Below the pieces are notes generated by a model that saw only the letters and a program-made list of their open reading frames with translations, made no database searches and was not told the origin of the DNA. A program made the translations under genes and the position numbers. A stretch of DNA of 64,000 bases. It comes from Cylindrospermum stagnale PCC 7417. GTDB taxonomy: Bacteria > Cyanobacteriota > Cyanobacteriia > Cyanobacteriales > Nostocaceae. The stretch is taken from NCBI RefSeq assembly GCF_000317535.1, contig NC_019757.1, forward strand, positions 3,426,501-3,490,500. The letters run 5' to 3'. Below are positions 29,352 to 37,267 of the stretch, piece by piece. Numbering within the stretch: position 1 is the stretch's first letter; every line of letters begins with the position of its first letter.

Positions 29352-30401
29352 ATGGCAACTAAAGTGCATAGCTTCATGAGCAGCCAACCCACAGAGGCAG
29401 ATTTTCCAGTTACTTACCTAAATGACACGGTAATAGTGCAGGTGTCTAAGCGGTTGAGCGTGCTTGAAGCTGTAGGTTTTAAGCAAACCTGCCAAAACTT
29501 AACCCAAGCCGATTCACCTCCAGGGCAAATTATCATTGATTTTCAGCAAACTACTTTTATGGATAGTAGTGGTTTAGGGGCCTTGGTGAGTAATTTAAAA
29601 ATTGCCCAGGAAAAAGCGATCGCCTTTAGACTGCGGAATGTTACCCCCCAGGTGATGGCAGTGCTAAACCTTACGGGATTGGATCAGGTTTTACCGATTG
29701 ATTCTCTTAGCAGCGCACCGCCGACAGAAGCAAATAACTCTGTAGATAGCCGTAAGAGTAACTCCCGGAAAGTAGAGCCGCTACCCCAGACTCATCCTTC
29801 GGTAGCATCTTGGATGAAACGATTCATCGACATTGTTGGGTCAATTGTCGGTTTAGTCATTACAGGAATTCTGATTATTCCCATTGCGATCGCTATTCAA
29901 ATCGACGATCCCGGTCCCCTTTTCTTTCGTCAAACCCGGTGTGGTTGGATGGGGAAGCGGTTTCCGATTTGGAAATTCCGCTCCATGTGTGTGGATGCAG
30001 AAGCCAAAAAATCCCAAGTTAAAAACCAAGTGCAAGGTGCCTTCTTCAAAAATGAGGACGATCCTAGAGTTACGCGGGTAGGGCGATTTTTGCGCCGAAC
30101 TAGCCTGGATGAACTACCACAATTTTGGAACGTCCTCAAAGGAGAAATGAGTTTAGTTGGTACCAGACCACCCACACCTGACGAAGTGGAACGCTATGAA
30201 GTACCAGAGTGGCAACGTTTAGATGTTAAACCTGGTATGACTGGTGAATGGCAAGTGAATGGTCGCTCGACAGTACGTAGTTTTGAAGATGTGATTCGCC
30301 TGGATTTGCAGTATCAAAAAAATTGGTGCTTAGTCTACGATTTAAAGCTGATTTTCAAAACCGTAGCCATTCTATTTAACAGAAATAGTGGTGCTGTTTA
30401 G
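29352..30401 (+). CDS. STAS domain-sugar transferase fusion
   Basis: 349 aa. Residues about 18-115 form a STAS (anti-sigma antagonist) domain with a conserved phosphorylatable serine in FMDSSGLGALV. A linker leads to a polyprenyl-phosphate sugar-1-phosphate transferase (about 155-349) with one N-terminal membrane segment (IVGSIVGLVITGILIIPIAIAI) and the family blocks FFRQTRCGWMGKRFPIWKFRSM, RRTSLDELPQFWNVLKGEMSLVG and VKPGMTGEWQVNGRS. It should start a polysaccharide repeat unit on a lipid carrier. The STAS part could make this step controllable by a kinase/phosphatase partner; that is inference. Confidence 0.88.
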   Translation: MATKVHSFMSSQPTEADFPVTYLNDTVIVQVSKRLSVLEAVGFKQTCQNLTQADSPPGQIIIDFQQTTFMDSSGLGALVSNLKIAQEKAIAFRLRNVTPQVMAVLNLTGLDQVLPIDSLSSAPPTEANNSVDSRKSNSRKVEPLPQTHPSVASWMKRFIDIVGSIVGLVITGILIIPIAIAIQIDDPGPLFFRQTRCGWMGKRFPIWKFRSMCVDAEAKKSQVKNQVQGAFFKNEDDPRVTRVGRFLRRTSLDELPQFWNVLKGEMSLVGTRPPTPDEVERYEVPEWQRLDVKPGMTGEWQVNGRSTVRSFEDVIRLDLQYQKNWCLVYDLKLIFKTVAILFNRNSGAV

Positions 30402-30412
30402 CCAGATGGCGA

Positions 30413-30433
30413 TGGGCACTCGGCCCACTTTTT
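30413..30433 (+). terminator. terminator after sugar transferase gene
   Basis: TGGGC/GCCCA stem (5 bp) with a 5-nt loop followed by CTTTTTA, 12 bp after the stop. The stem is short but placement and T-run fit an intrinsic terminator. Confidence 0.6.
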
Positions 30434-30504
30434 AGTGATTGGGAGAACGCCCAAGCGTGTCCGAAAGACGAGGGCGCTCCTGCCCAGATAGTACGTATGT
30501 TGCC

Positions 30505-30530
30505 GAGGCTTGCTGTATCCAGCAAGCCTC
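30505..30530. repeat. perfect 11-bp inverted repeat
   Basis: GAGGCTTGCTG and CAGCAAGCCTC are separated by TATC. There is no T-run. It may be a repeat element or an RNA hairpin in the rsfS upstream region. Confidence 0.5.
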
Positions 30531-30991
30531 CACCATGCCCGCTCGCGCGATGGCGCGGAAGCGATCGCTACTATTTGTTGATCTAGGCAGTGTGCTGGCG
30601 ACCTTTTTGGTGAAGAAATATAACCAGCGCTGATACCAATCAGTCTTTAGGTAGACCAACTATGAGGATGCTGTGTTGTATTTTGATGTTTAGCAGCTTA
30701 TTTTTATCTGAAAGCCTAGAAGCCGGATGTAGCGATAAATCCCGATTTAGGGGGCTGCTGTAAATCCCGGCTGAAAACCCATTGGCAGAATCATCTCTAC
30801 ACGATTCGCCCCCGATGATCGCTTGCAAGAAAACGAAATCTGAATAGCTAATTATCAAACCAGCCCCATAGACACCTATTTTTTTGTTAGTATTCAAAAA
30901 AACCTATTCATACAATTGCAGTTCAATTGTCTGTTGTTTTTTAAGTAAATGTTGAGAGTTGTTACAAGAGGAAGAAAGCACCTGAGGTTTA

Positions 30992-31453
30992 ATGACTGAT
31001 TATTTCCAAGGAAACTTCCCATTACAATCTATCCCTCTGACTAAGAATACGGTGAGAAGCCCACTGGCGCAAACCGAAGAGGTGAGCGGAAAATTAGCTT
31101 TAACCATCGCCGAAGCTGCATCAGACCGCAAAGCAGGTGAGATTTTGTTGCTCAATGTAGGAGATGTATCTTACCTGTCTGACTACTTTGTGATCATGAC
31201 TGGCTATTCTCGGGTACAGGTAAGGGCGATCGCCGCAGCGATTGAGGCACAAGTCGAAAGTGAGTGGCAACGGCGCCCCCTCAGAACAGAAGGAAAAGCT
31301 GAGGGAAGTTGGGTGCTACAAGACTACGGCGATGTGATCGTTCACATCATGATGCCAAAGGAAAGGGAGTTTTATAATTTAGAAGCTTTCTGGGTGCATG
31401 CAGAACGCCTGGAGCTGCCAAACTCCGATGACAGCGGGGGTAAGCCAAAATGA
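30992..31453 (+). CDS. rsfS: ribosomal silencing factor RsfS
   Basis: A 153-aa protein. An N-terminal extension of about 30 residues precedes the Iojap/RsfS domain ([48 protein letters not shown] ... [16 protein letters not shown]). It binds ribosomal protein L14 and blocks subunit joining when nutrients are scarce. TGAGG upstream supports the start. The stop overlaps the next gene by 4 bp (ATGA). Confidence 0.93.
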   Translation: MTDYFQGNFPLQSIPLTKNTVRSPLAQTEEVSGKLALTIAEAASDRKAGEILLLNVGDVSYLSDYFVIMTGYSRVQVRAIAAAIEAQVESEWQRRPLRTEGKAEGSWVLQDYGDVIVHIMMPKEREFYNLEAFWVHAERLELPNSDDSGGKPK

Positions 31454-31950
31454 TTCAGTCCTCAGTTCCAAATTGCCCAGTTCCCACAGAACAACAACCA
31501 CTCAATGAGTACGAAGAGTTAAAAACCTCTTGGTTGTTTCGTGATAGCACCTTAAATTGGGGGGAGTATATCAGGAAAATACTTTGGATCTGGGGATTAT
31601 CGTGGCTATTGGCAGGGCCTGTAGCAGCGGCAAGTTTTCCCCCACACAAGTATATTTCCCATTTTATTCTTTGTGCTGCCGCAGGAGCGAGTGTCGGGGT
31701 AGTGCTAGCGCTGGTGCGGTTGTATTTGGGTTGGTTTTACGTGCGCGGTCGCCTCTACAGCTCCACGGTATTTTATGAAGAGTCAGGCTGGTATGACGGT
31801 CAAACTTGGACAAAGCCAGAGTCTGTCCTCACACGCGATCGCTTGATTGTCACATACTCCATTAAACCTATTCTCCAACGCCTACAAATTACCTTTGCTG
31901 GCTTGGCAGGAATATTTCTGATTGGCACTATAATTTGGCATTTGTTTTAA
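31450..31950 (+). CDS. Ycf36/CGLD27 family protein (DUF1230)
   Basis: A 166-aa membrane protein conserved in cyanobacteria and plastids. It has [18 protein letters not shown] near the N-terminus, helices at about 46-62, 73-92 and 148-165, and the family block [23 protein letters not shown]. Plant CGLD27 is linked to photosynthesis and iron/ROS responses; no precise role is established in bacteria. Translationally coupled to rsfS. Its last codons lie in the first copy of a tandem duplication. Confidence 0.88.
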   Translation: MIQSSVPNCPVPTEQQPLNEYEELKTSWLFRDSTLNWGEYIRKILWIWGLSWLLAGPVAAASFPPHKYISHFILCAAAGASVGVVLALVRLYLGWFYVRGRLYSSTVFYEESGWYDGQTWTKPESVLTRDRLIVTYSIKPILQRLQITFAGLAGIFLIGTIIWHLF

Positions 31951-32067
31951 TTAGTCATTAGGGCCGGGGTTACCCAGTCCGTATAGTGGTCAGTGGTTAA
32001 GAAAAAACAACTGACGACTGACAATTCATAAAAAAATGATGCATTTTCACCCCTGACAATGGGAAAA
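31921..32067 (+). repeat. tandem duplication, copy 1
   Basis: Runs from ATTGGCACTATAATTTGGCA in the last codons of the Ycf36 gene to GACAATGGGAAAA. It is repeated with divergence at 32076-32240. In this copy the asparaginase start triplet is CTG instead of ATG. Confidence 0.85.
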
Positions 32068-32075
32068 TGTCTTTT

Positions 32076-32240
32076 ATTGGCACTATAGTTTGGCATTTGT
32101 TTTAATTTAGTCATTGGTCAGTAGGGGGTTACCCAGTCCTTACAGTGATCCGCGCTTAAGAAAAAACAACTGACAACTGGCAACTGACAACTGACAACTC
32201 ATTAAAAAGTGATGAATTTTCACCCATGACAATGGGAAAA
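32076..32240 (+). repeat. tandem duplication, copy 2
   Basis: Begins ATTGGCACTATAGTTTGGCA, includes the TTACCCAGTCC and TTAAGAAAAAACAACTGAC blocks of copy 1, and ends in the asparaginase start (ACCCATGACAATGGGAAAA). It is about 18 bp longer owing to extra AACTGAC heptamers at 32167-32198. Confidence 0.85.
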
Positions 32241-33179
32241 CGAACTCAGGCCGCAGCACTGGAAGTCAGGCTGCTACGGGAAGGGATTATAGAATCTAGG
32301 CATACAGTCCAAGCTGTTGTCTGCGACGAACGGGGACGGGTTCTGTCTGTTGCCGGCAACTCGGAAACTGCCGCATTTGTCCGTTCGGCGCTCAAACCAT
32401 TCCAGGCACTTGCAGTCACCACCACAGGCACACTGGAACGTTACGAACTCAGCGATCGCGATTTGGCAATTATTACCAGTTCCCACAAGGGAGCTATAGA
32501 GCAGGTAAGACAGGTATTTAACATCCTGTGGCGAACCGATCTTGACCCAACCGCACTTCAATGCCCAATTCCTCAAGGCAAGCGCAGCCCTCTGGAATAC
32601 AATTGCTCTGGTAAACACGCCGGGATGTTAGCTGTTTGTCAGCAGCGCCATTGGCCTCTGAACAACTACTTGGAACGCAAACACCCGATCCAGCAGTTAA
32701 TTCTCGGCAAAGTAGCAGAATTGTTGCGAATGCCTGCGGAGGAATTTCTCACCGCTCACGATGACTGCGGCGCACCCACATATCTCATGCAACTCAGTCA
32801 AATGGCGTCTTTGTATGCCCTGCTAGCCTCTAGCACTAACTTGGATATGGAACGCATTGTCCGTGCCATGACTCATCACCCAGTCTTGGTGGCAGGAGAA
32901 GGGGAATTTGACACGGAATTGATGCGCTTAACTCCAGGGGAACTGGTAAGCAAAGCCGGCGCTGAAGGAGTGCAGTGCATTGGTAGGCTCGGTGAGGGTA
33001 TGGGATTAGCCATTAAAGTCATGGATGGAGCCAAGCGGGCAAAATATGCCGTAGCCATCCACCTGCTCCAGCAAATGGGCTGGATTACTCCCAGCATCGC
33101 CCAAAGGCTGTCAGAAAAGTTCATGAGCTTGGGGAAATACAAGCGTTTAGAGGTAATTGGAGAATTATCGCTTTTGTAG
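32226..33179 (+). CDS. L-asparaginase II family protein (PF06089)
   Basis: A 317-aa protein. Blocks LLREGIIESRHTVQAVVCDERGR, RSALKPFQALAV, SSHKGAIEQV, EYNCSGKHAGMLAVC and HDDCGAPTYLM match the asparaginase II family found in rhizobia and cyanobacteria, which is unrelated to E. coli AnsB. It should hydrolyse asparagine to aspartate and ammonia. The start codon lies in copy 2 of a tandem duplication; ATG 32226 or 32232 are both possible. The tRNA-fMet promoter begins at the stop codon. Confidence 0.9.
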   Translation: MTMGKRTQAAALEVRLLREGIIESRHTVQAVVCDERGRVLSVAGNSETAAFVRSALKPFQALAVTTTGTLERYELSDRDLAIITSSHKGAIEQVRQVFNILWRTDLDPTALQCPIPQGKRSPLEYNCSGKHAGMLAVCQQRHWPLNNYLERKHPIQQLILGKVAELLRMPAEEFLTAHDDCGAPTYLMQLSQMASLYALLASSTNLDMERIVRAMTHHPVLVAGEGEFDTELMRLTPGELVSKAGAEGVQCIGRLGEGMGLAIKVMDGAKRAKYAVAIHLLQQMGWITPSIAQRLSEKFMSLGKYKRLEVIGELSLL

Positions 33180-33208
33180 TTGACAAACTTTTGACTTCGA
33201 GTTATATT
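33180..33208 (+). promoter_or_regulatory. promoter of tRNA-fMet
   Basis: TTGACA (33180-33185), 17-bp spacer, TATATT (33203-33208), ending 24 bp before the mature tRNA 5' end. Near-consensus sigma-70 type. Confidence 0.8.
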
Positions 33209-33232
33209 AAGGAAGTCGAGAGACGAAAGCAA

Positions 33233-33552
33233 CGCGGGATAGAGCAGCCTGGTAGCTCGTCGGGCTCAACGGTGAAATTAACTAAACGCTTATCAGTTAA
33301 CTTCACAGTGGGCGGCATATAAAGAAACTTATATGCGTTTATCTGTCAAACTCGGGGAAGCCAATAGCGCGGTAATCCCGAACCAAGCCTCAGAAATGAG
33401 GAAGGTGTAGAGACTGGAAGGCAGACACCCTAACGTTAATGACGAGGGTGAAGGGACAGTCCAGACCACAAACTGGTTGATCCAGGCAACGAAAGTTGTA
33501 GTTGGTAAGCATAACCCGAAGGTCAGTGGTTCAAATCCACTTCCCGCCACCA
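33233..33552 (+). tRNA. initiator tRNA-fMet(CAT) split by a group I intron
   Basis: Exon 1 is 33233-33266 (34 nt, beginning CGCGGGATAGAGCAGCC) and exon 2 is 33510-33552 (43 nt, beginning CATAACCCGAAGG, with CCA encoded). Spliced they give a 77-nt initiator tRNA with the three G-C pairs of the anticodon stem (GGG/CCC) and an unpaired 1-72 position (C-C), both initiator hallmarks. The intron sits between U33 and C34. It is transcribed from a strong promoter directly after the asparaginase gene. Confidence 0.96.
33267..33509 (+). ncRNA. self-splicing group I intron (IC3-like) in tRNA-fMet
   Basis: 243 nt. The upstream exon ends in U and the intron ends in G, as group I introns require. Core blocks parallel the Anabaena tRNA-Leu intron: CTCGGGGAAGCC ... 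GGTAATCCCGAACCAAGCC (P4-P6), GGAAGGTGTAGAGACTGG and ACCCTAACG ... GACGAGGGTGAAG (P7/P3/P8 region), then ACAGTCCAGACC. A 12-bp imperfect stem near the 5' end (GTGAAATTAACT/AGTTAACTTCAC) is P2-like. It contains no ORF. An intron at this tRNA-fMet site is known from Synechocystis and other cyanobacteria. Confidence 0.94.
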
Positions 33553-33563
33553 AATCAAAAATG

Positions 33564-33600
33564 AAACCCTGTAATCTTAACGGATTGCGGGGTTTTATTT
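33564..33600 (+). terminator. terminator after tRNA-fMet
   Basis: AAACCCTGTAATC pairs with GATTGCGGGGTTT (two G-U pairs) around a 6-nt loop, followed by TATTTT. It lies 12 bp after the tRNA. Confidence 0.8.
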
Positions 33601-33741
33601 TATGCTGATGATAATTCACCTATTTTATACAGTTGTCAATTATTGCTGTGTTAATATAATTTGTAACAAGACATTTTTACGTATAAATACACTGGGATGT
33701 AATCCATCCACAATTGAATTTCTAAAAAATGAGATAAATTC

Positions 33742-34656
33742 ATGGTTAACCCACAAACCGATAGTGAATGGACAATTCATTCTCTCAATATACATGGAAC
33801 TTTTTTTGAACAATGGTGTGCGGATATTTTTCAGTCTGTACCCGGTTGTAATGTAGTATCAACTAACTATCCGGTAGAGTTTCCTCTTCAGAGTAATTCT
33901 TTGAAAAGTAAAGAAAGCGCACTTGATATATGGGTTGAATTATCTAATCAAGATGAAGTTTATGCTTTTTTAATAGAATGTAAAAAGAATAATCCAGACT
34001 TTGTTGACTGGATATTTTTTCCTAAAAGAGGAAACAATTCCAGAAGAAACCTTGTTTCTCGTATAATAAGGAATCAGGAAAATATTCAATCATATATGTC
34101 TGCTTTGCAGGAAACTAGCCTAGTAAATTTTTTCAATGAAGCTAGAGAATCTCGTGGTAACTATACATCTAAAAAGACCCCCGAAACACAAAGAACTAAG
34201 ACATCCAATCATGCTGTAACAGAAGCATCTAATCAAGTAGCAGTGGCCACTCAAGCTATATGGAGTGAAGAAACAAATTTAGCCTTTGAATTACAGAGGA
34301 AACAGTTAACATCTCAATTGAAGTACCGTATAAAAACATTTATTCCATGTATTGTAACCACAGCAAACCTTTATTCGTGTAGTTTTGATCCGCAAGATGT
34401 AGATCCTAGTCGAGGAGAAATAAATTTTGATGAAGTTAATTTACAAAAAGAGCCATTTATATTTTATGAATATCCTTTACCCAGACACCTTCAACCTACG
34501 GTATCAGACATAGTTGATATTATGTTAAATGGCAAAAGAGATATTTTCGCCAGAATGGATATTATCATCATAAATAGTTTGCATTTAAAGAATATGTTGA
34601 CTCAAGAAAATGCTGTAGAAAATATAATAAATACAATTATTAATACTTCTAAGTAA
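33742..34656 (+). CDS. PD-(D/E)xK-type nuclease-like protein, unknown family
   Basis: 304 aa, AT-rich. The N-terminal 85 residues fit a restriction-endonuclease fold: E23 in the first helix (GTFFEQWCADIF), D62 in SALDIWVEL, then E79-C-K81 in FLIECKK, giving the D...ExK triad. The rest has a low-complexity Asn/Thr/Ala stretch (about 135-170) and a C-terminal domain of unknown type (YRIKTFIPCIVTTANLYSC ... FIFYEYPLPRHLQP). It may be a solitary restriction-type nuclease. It lies between the tRNA-fMet intron and its presumed homing endonuclease; whether it belongs to that element is unknown. Confidence 0.62.
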   Translation: MVNPQTDSEWTIHSLNIHGTFFEQWCADIFQSVPGCNVVSTNYPVEFPLQSNSLKSKESALDIWVELSNQDEVYAFLIECKKNNPDFVDWIFFPKRGNNSRRNLVSRIIRNQENIQSYMSALQETSLVNFFNEARESRGNYTSKKTPETQRTKTSNHAVTEASNQVAVATQAIWSEETNLAFELQRKQLTSQLKYRIKTFIPCIVTTANLYSCSFDPQDVDPSRGEINFDEVNLQKEPFIFYEYPLPRHLQPTVSDIVDIMLNGKRDIFARMDIIIINSLHLKNMLTQENAVENIINTIINTSK

Positions 34657-34685
34657 GAAACACATTAACCATTTTTATTTTGCAG

Positions 34686-35168
34686 ATGGACACAAAACTT
34701 AAAGGAGACATAGCAGAACAAGCGGCGGTTCTTCATGCTTTAAAGCGTGGTTGGGGAGTTTTGAAAACTGTTGGTGATAGACTACCTTATGATTTAGCAT
34801 TTGATGTAGAGGGAACTCTAGTAAAAATCCAAGTTAAATATGCTTGGTTTGATGAACCTTCGGGTAATTATGTGGTAGATAATCGCCGCACCAAAACCAA
34901 TCGGCGGATAATGATTCGAGAAGCCTATAAGCCAGCAGACTTTGATTTTGCTTTAGTCTATATAGAAAATCTTGACCTGTTTTATATCTTCCCGGTAGAC
35001 GTATTCATAGACTACGGTAGCGAAATACACCTTGTTGAAACTGAAAAACGACAGCGGAAACCGCGTTCAGCACAATATCGAAATGCTTGGGAGTTAATCT
35101 TACAAACATCTACAAGTAAAGAAAATTGTGTCTGTTCCCCCGTCGAACTCGTTCAAGTAGAGTTTTGA
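34686..35168 (+). CDS. group I intron-associated PD-(D/E)xK homing endonuclease (I-Ssp6803I-like)
   Basis: 160 aa from the ATG (a TTG six bases earlier is possible). Catalytic residues are E11, D36 in LPYDLAF and Q49-V-K51 in KIQVK, a Q-x-K variant of the usual ExK. NRRTKTNRRIMI and EKRQRKPRSAQYRNAWELI are blocks I associate with the I-Ssp6803I/PF11645 family. In Synechocystis that enzyme is encoded in the tRNA-fMet intron and cuts intronless tRNA-fMet genes at the anticodon. Here it is free-standing 1.1 kb downstream of the intron. Its target is inferred, not shown. Confidence 0.82.
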   Translation: MDTKLKGDIAEQAAVLHALKRGWGVLKTVGDRLPYDLAFDVEGTLVKIQVKYAWFDEPSGNYVVDNRRTKTNRRIMIREAYKPADFDFALVYIENLDLFYIFPVDVFIDYGSEIHLVETEKRQRKPRSAQYRNAWELILQTSTSKENCVCSPVELVQVEF

Positions 35169-35209
35169 TCTATTCTGGAAGAATAGCCATCCAAATAGCT
35201 CGGAGAAAC

Positions 35210-36640
35210 ATGGTTGTGAAGTTGCAACGACCAATTTTAGTAGGAGGGTTGGGACTGTCCTTTTCCCTGTGGATGTTGGACAGTTGGCACGATTCTATAG
35301 TGCAGGTGGGTGAGTTTGGTTTGTTGAGTGCTTTAGCGGTTGGTGGTGGTTTGTGGTTGTTCCAGCAAAAACGCCCGAAAGTCGGTTTAGAACAGCTAGA
35401 TGGTATGCTTGTAGATAGAGCTACCGTGCAAAATGCGATCGCTAAAACCGAAGCTTTAATTAATCAGCTAGCGCAAGAAGCAGAAAACCATCCCGCCTTA
35501 GAGAGACTGCGAGAACAAGTTACTCAGTTATTCTTTGAGTTAGACAGACAAGAAATTACACTCGCTGTAACTGGCGGTTCGTCTGTCGGTAAAAGTACTG
35601 TTATTCAAGTCTTACAGCAAAATCTAGAGAAGTTACATTTCCAAGAGACAGCACCGTTATTTAGAGAAGCGGGTGACAAGTCAGACGCAGAGATTTTAGC
35701 TTCAGTGCAAAAAGCTGATTTTGTCCTGTTCTTGACAAACGGCGATTTGACAGATTCAGAATTTCAAGTTTTACAGCAGCTAAAAGCAGCGCATCAGCCG
35801 ACAATGCTGGTTTTTAACAAACAAGATCAGTATATGCCAGATGAACGCGCCAGCGTTTTGCAGTCGTTGAAACAGCGGATGCAGGGAAATGTTGTGGCTA
35901 CGGCGGTGTCTCCCCTGCCGGTGAAAGTGCGGAAACATGAAGCTGATGGTTCTGTGCAAGAGTGGATGGAACAACCAGCACCAGACATTCAGCAGTTGAA
36001 GCAGCAGTTAGGCGAAATTCTCGCTATCCAAGCACAGCAGCTAGTTTTAGCAACTACCATGAGGAGTGCTAGGCTGCTACAAGCCGAGGTGAAGAACTGG
36101 TTAAACGCGACGAGATGCGATCGCGCCACCCCCATCATAGAACAATATCAGTGGATAGCTGCCGCTGCTGCCTTTGCTAACCCAGTCCCCGCATTAGATA
36201 TATTAGCCACTGCGGCAATTAATGCCCAAATGGTCATGGATTTGGGTAAAATCTATCAGCAGAAGTTTTCCCTAGAACAAGCGCAAACAGTCGCCGGAAC
36301 TATGGGAAGTTTGATGCTGAAATTAGGTTTAGTCGAACTTTCGACAAAAGCTATTACTACAGTTCTCAAAACTAACGCCGTTACCTTCGTAGCAGGGGGA
36401 ATGGTGCAGGGAGTGAGTGCAGCTTATCTCACCAGAGTAGCAGGGTTAAGTTTAGTTGCCTATTTTGAACAGCAAGAAATTGCTCTAGATTCAGGAAATG
36501 CTTTAAATCTGGATAAACTGCGTCAAACTTTGCAAAATGTCTTCCAGCAAAATCAGCAGATGGCATTTTTGCAAGGCTTTGTTAAGCAAGGTGTGAAACG
36601 GTTATTACCAGAAGCGCAGCAGGTTGAAGTTGTGGGATAA
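35210..36640 (+). CDS. DUF697-type membrane GTPase
   Basis: 476 aa from the chosen start. A short N-terminal membrane hairpin (about 8-48) precedes a GTPase domain with P-loop GGSSVGKST, a switch region, DxxG-like LTNGDLTD and NKQD in LVFNKQDQY. The C-terminal half has hydrophobic helices of the DUF697/YcjF type (ANPVPALDILATAAINAQMVMDLGKIY). Function unknown; relatives are membrane-associated dynamin-like or slr1462-like proteins of cyanobacteria. A frame opens at 35126, but CGGAG five bases before the ATG at 35210 and absence of overlap with the endonuclease gene favour this start. Confidence 0.82.
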   Translation: MVVKLQRPILVGGLGLSFSLWMLDSWHDSIVQVGEFGLLSALAVGGGLWLFQQKRPKVGLEQLDGMLVDRATVQNAIAKTEALINQLAQEAENHPALERLREQVTQLFFELDRQEITLAVTGGSSVGKSTVIQVLQQNLEKLHFQETAPLFREAGDKSDAEILASVQKADFVLFLTNGDLTDSEFQVLQQLKAAHQPTMLVFNKQDQYMPDERASVLQSLKQRMQGNVVATAVSPLPVKVRKHEADGSVQEWMEQPAPDIQQLKQQLGEILAIQAQQLVLATTMRSARLLQAEVKNWLNATRCDRATPIIEQYQWIAAAAAFANPVPALDILATAAINAQMVMDLGKIYQQKFSLEQAQTVAGTMGSLMLKLGLVELSTKAITTVLKTNAVTFVAGGMVQGVSAAYLTRVAGLSLVAYFEQQEIALDSGNALNLDKLRQTLQNVFQQNQQMAFLQGFVKQGVKRLLPEAQQVEVVG

Positions 36641-36649
36641 TTTCGCGCC

Positions 36650-36676
36650 AAGACGCAAAGTTTTTCTTTGCGTCTT
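36650..36676 (+). terminator. terminator-like hairpin after GTPase gene
   Basis: A perfect 11-bp stem AAGACGCAAAG/CTTTGCGTCTT with a T5 loop, 10 bp after the stop. No T-run follows beyond the stem's own TTT. Confidence 0.65.
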
Positions 36677-36713
36677 TACACCATTGCCTGAAAACTAGCA
36701 AGTTGGGAATACA

Positions 36714-37250
36714 ATGACAAAAGTTACACTCTATATTGCAGCCAGTTTAGATGGCTATATTGCTAAAAGTGATGGAGGAATTGATTGGTTATCGCCGCTA
36801 GATATAGAAGGAGAAGACTACGGTTACACTTCTTTCTATGAATCAGTTGACGCTGTTATCTTGGGTAGCAAGACTTACGAAATAGGACTCAGTTTCAATG
36901 AGTGGCCTTATCCAGATAAAAAATCTTTCGTTTTCACTCAGCGTAATTTTAAATCTGACAGAAAAGATATTGAGTTTGTTTCTGATAATGTGCAGCACGC
37001 CTTAGCAAAAATAGAAGCGCAAGGCTTTGAAAACATCTGGCTAGTTGGTGGTGGAGAATTAATCAATTCATTTCTTCAGCACAGCTTAATTGACGAATAT
37101 ATTATTTCAACTATTCCAATTATCTTAGGTAACGGTATCCGCCTTTTCCCACCGCCCAGCCCTGAAGAAGAATTAGAACTTATCAACTCAAAACAATATC
37201 CAACTGGTTTACTCCAAGCGCATTATAGAAGAAAGCGAAAGGGTGAATAA
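36714..37250 (+). CDS. dihydrofolate reductase family protein (RibD C-terminal-like)
   Basis: 178 aa. It has TLYIAASLDGYIAKSDGGIDWL at the N-terminus, VILGSKTYEIGL in the middle, and the NADPH-binding IWLVGGGELINSFLQ near residue 105-120, as in YyaP/YwjB-like reductases related to the RibD C-domain. It probably reduces a small pteridine- or pyrimidine-like substrate; the substrate cannot be inferred. Stand-alone gene. Confidence 0.85.
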   Translation: MTKVTLYIAASLDGYIAKSDGGIDWLSPLDIEGEDYGYTSFYESVDAVILGSKTYEIGLSFNEWPYPDKKSFVFTQRNFKSDRKDIEFVSDNVQHALAKIEAQGFENIWLVGGGELINSFLQHSLIDEYIISTIPIILGNGIRLFPPPSPEEELELINSKQYPTGLLQAHYRRKRKGE

Positions 37251-37267
37251 GGTTTATATATAACTGA

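Larger units (their letters stand above)
30402..30991. other. intergenic region with hairpins
   Basis: 590 bp between the sugar transferase and rsfS genes. Two hairpins are listed separately. Frames of 64-85 residues on both strands cover parts of it but are built largely from the repeats and have no recognisable domain. No RNA gene was identified. Confidence 0.4.

Noticed and set aside
30432-30897. Short frames on both strands after the sugar transferase gene
   Set aside because: They are made of hairpin repeats and flanking sequence, mirror one another on opposite strands and show no domain.
33602-33856. 84-aa frame beginning just after the tRNA-fMet terminator
   Set aside because: It overlaps the 304-aa nuclease-like gene in another frame and has no recognisable motif.
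35126-35209. N-terminal extension of the GTPase overlapping the endonuclease gene
   Set aside because: The extra residues are Arg-rich and not conserved-looking, and a good SD precedes the ATG at 35210.
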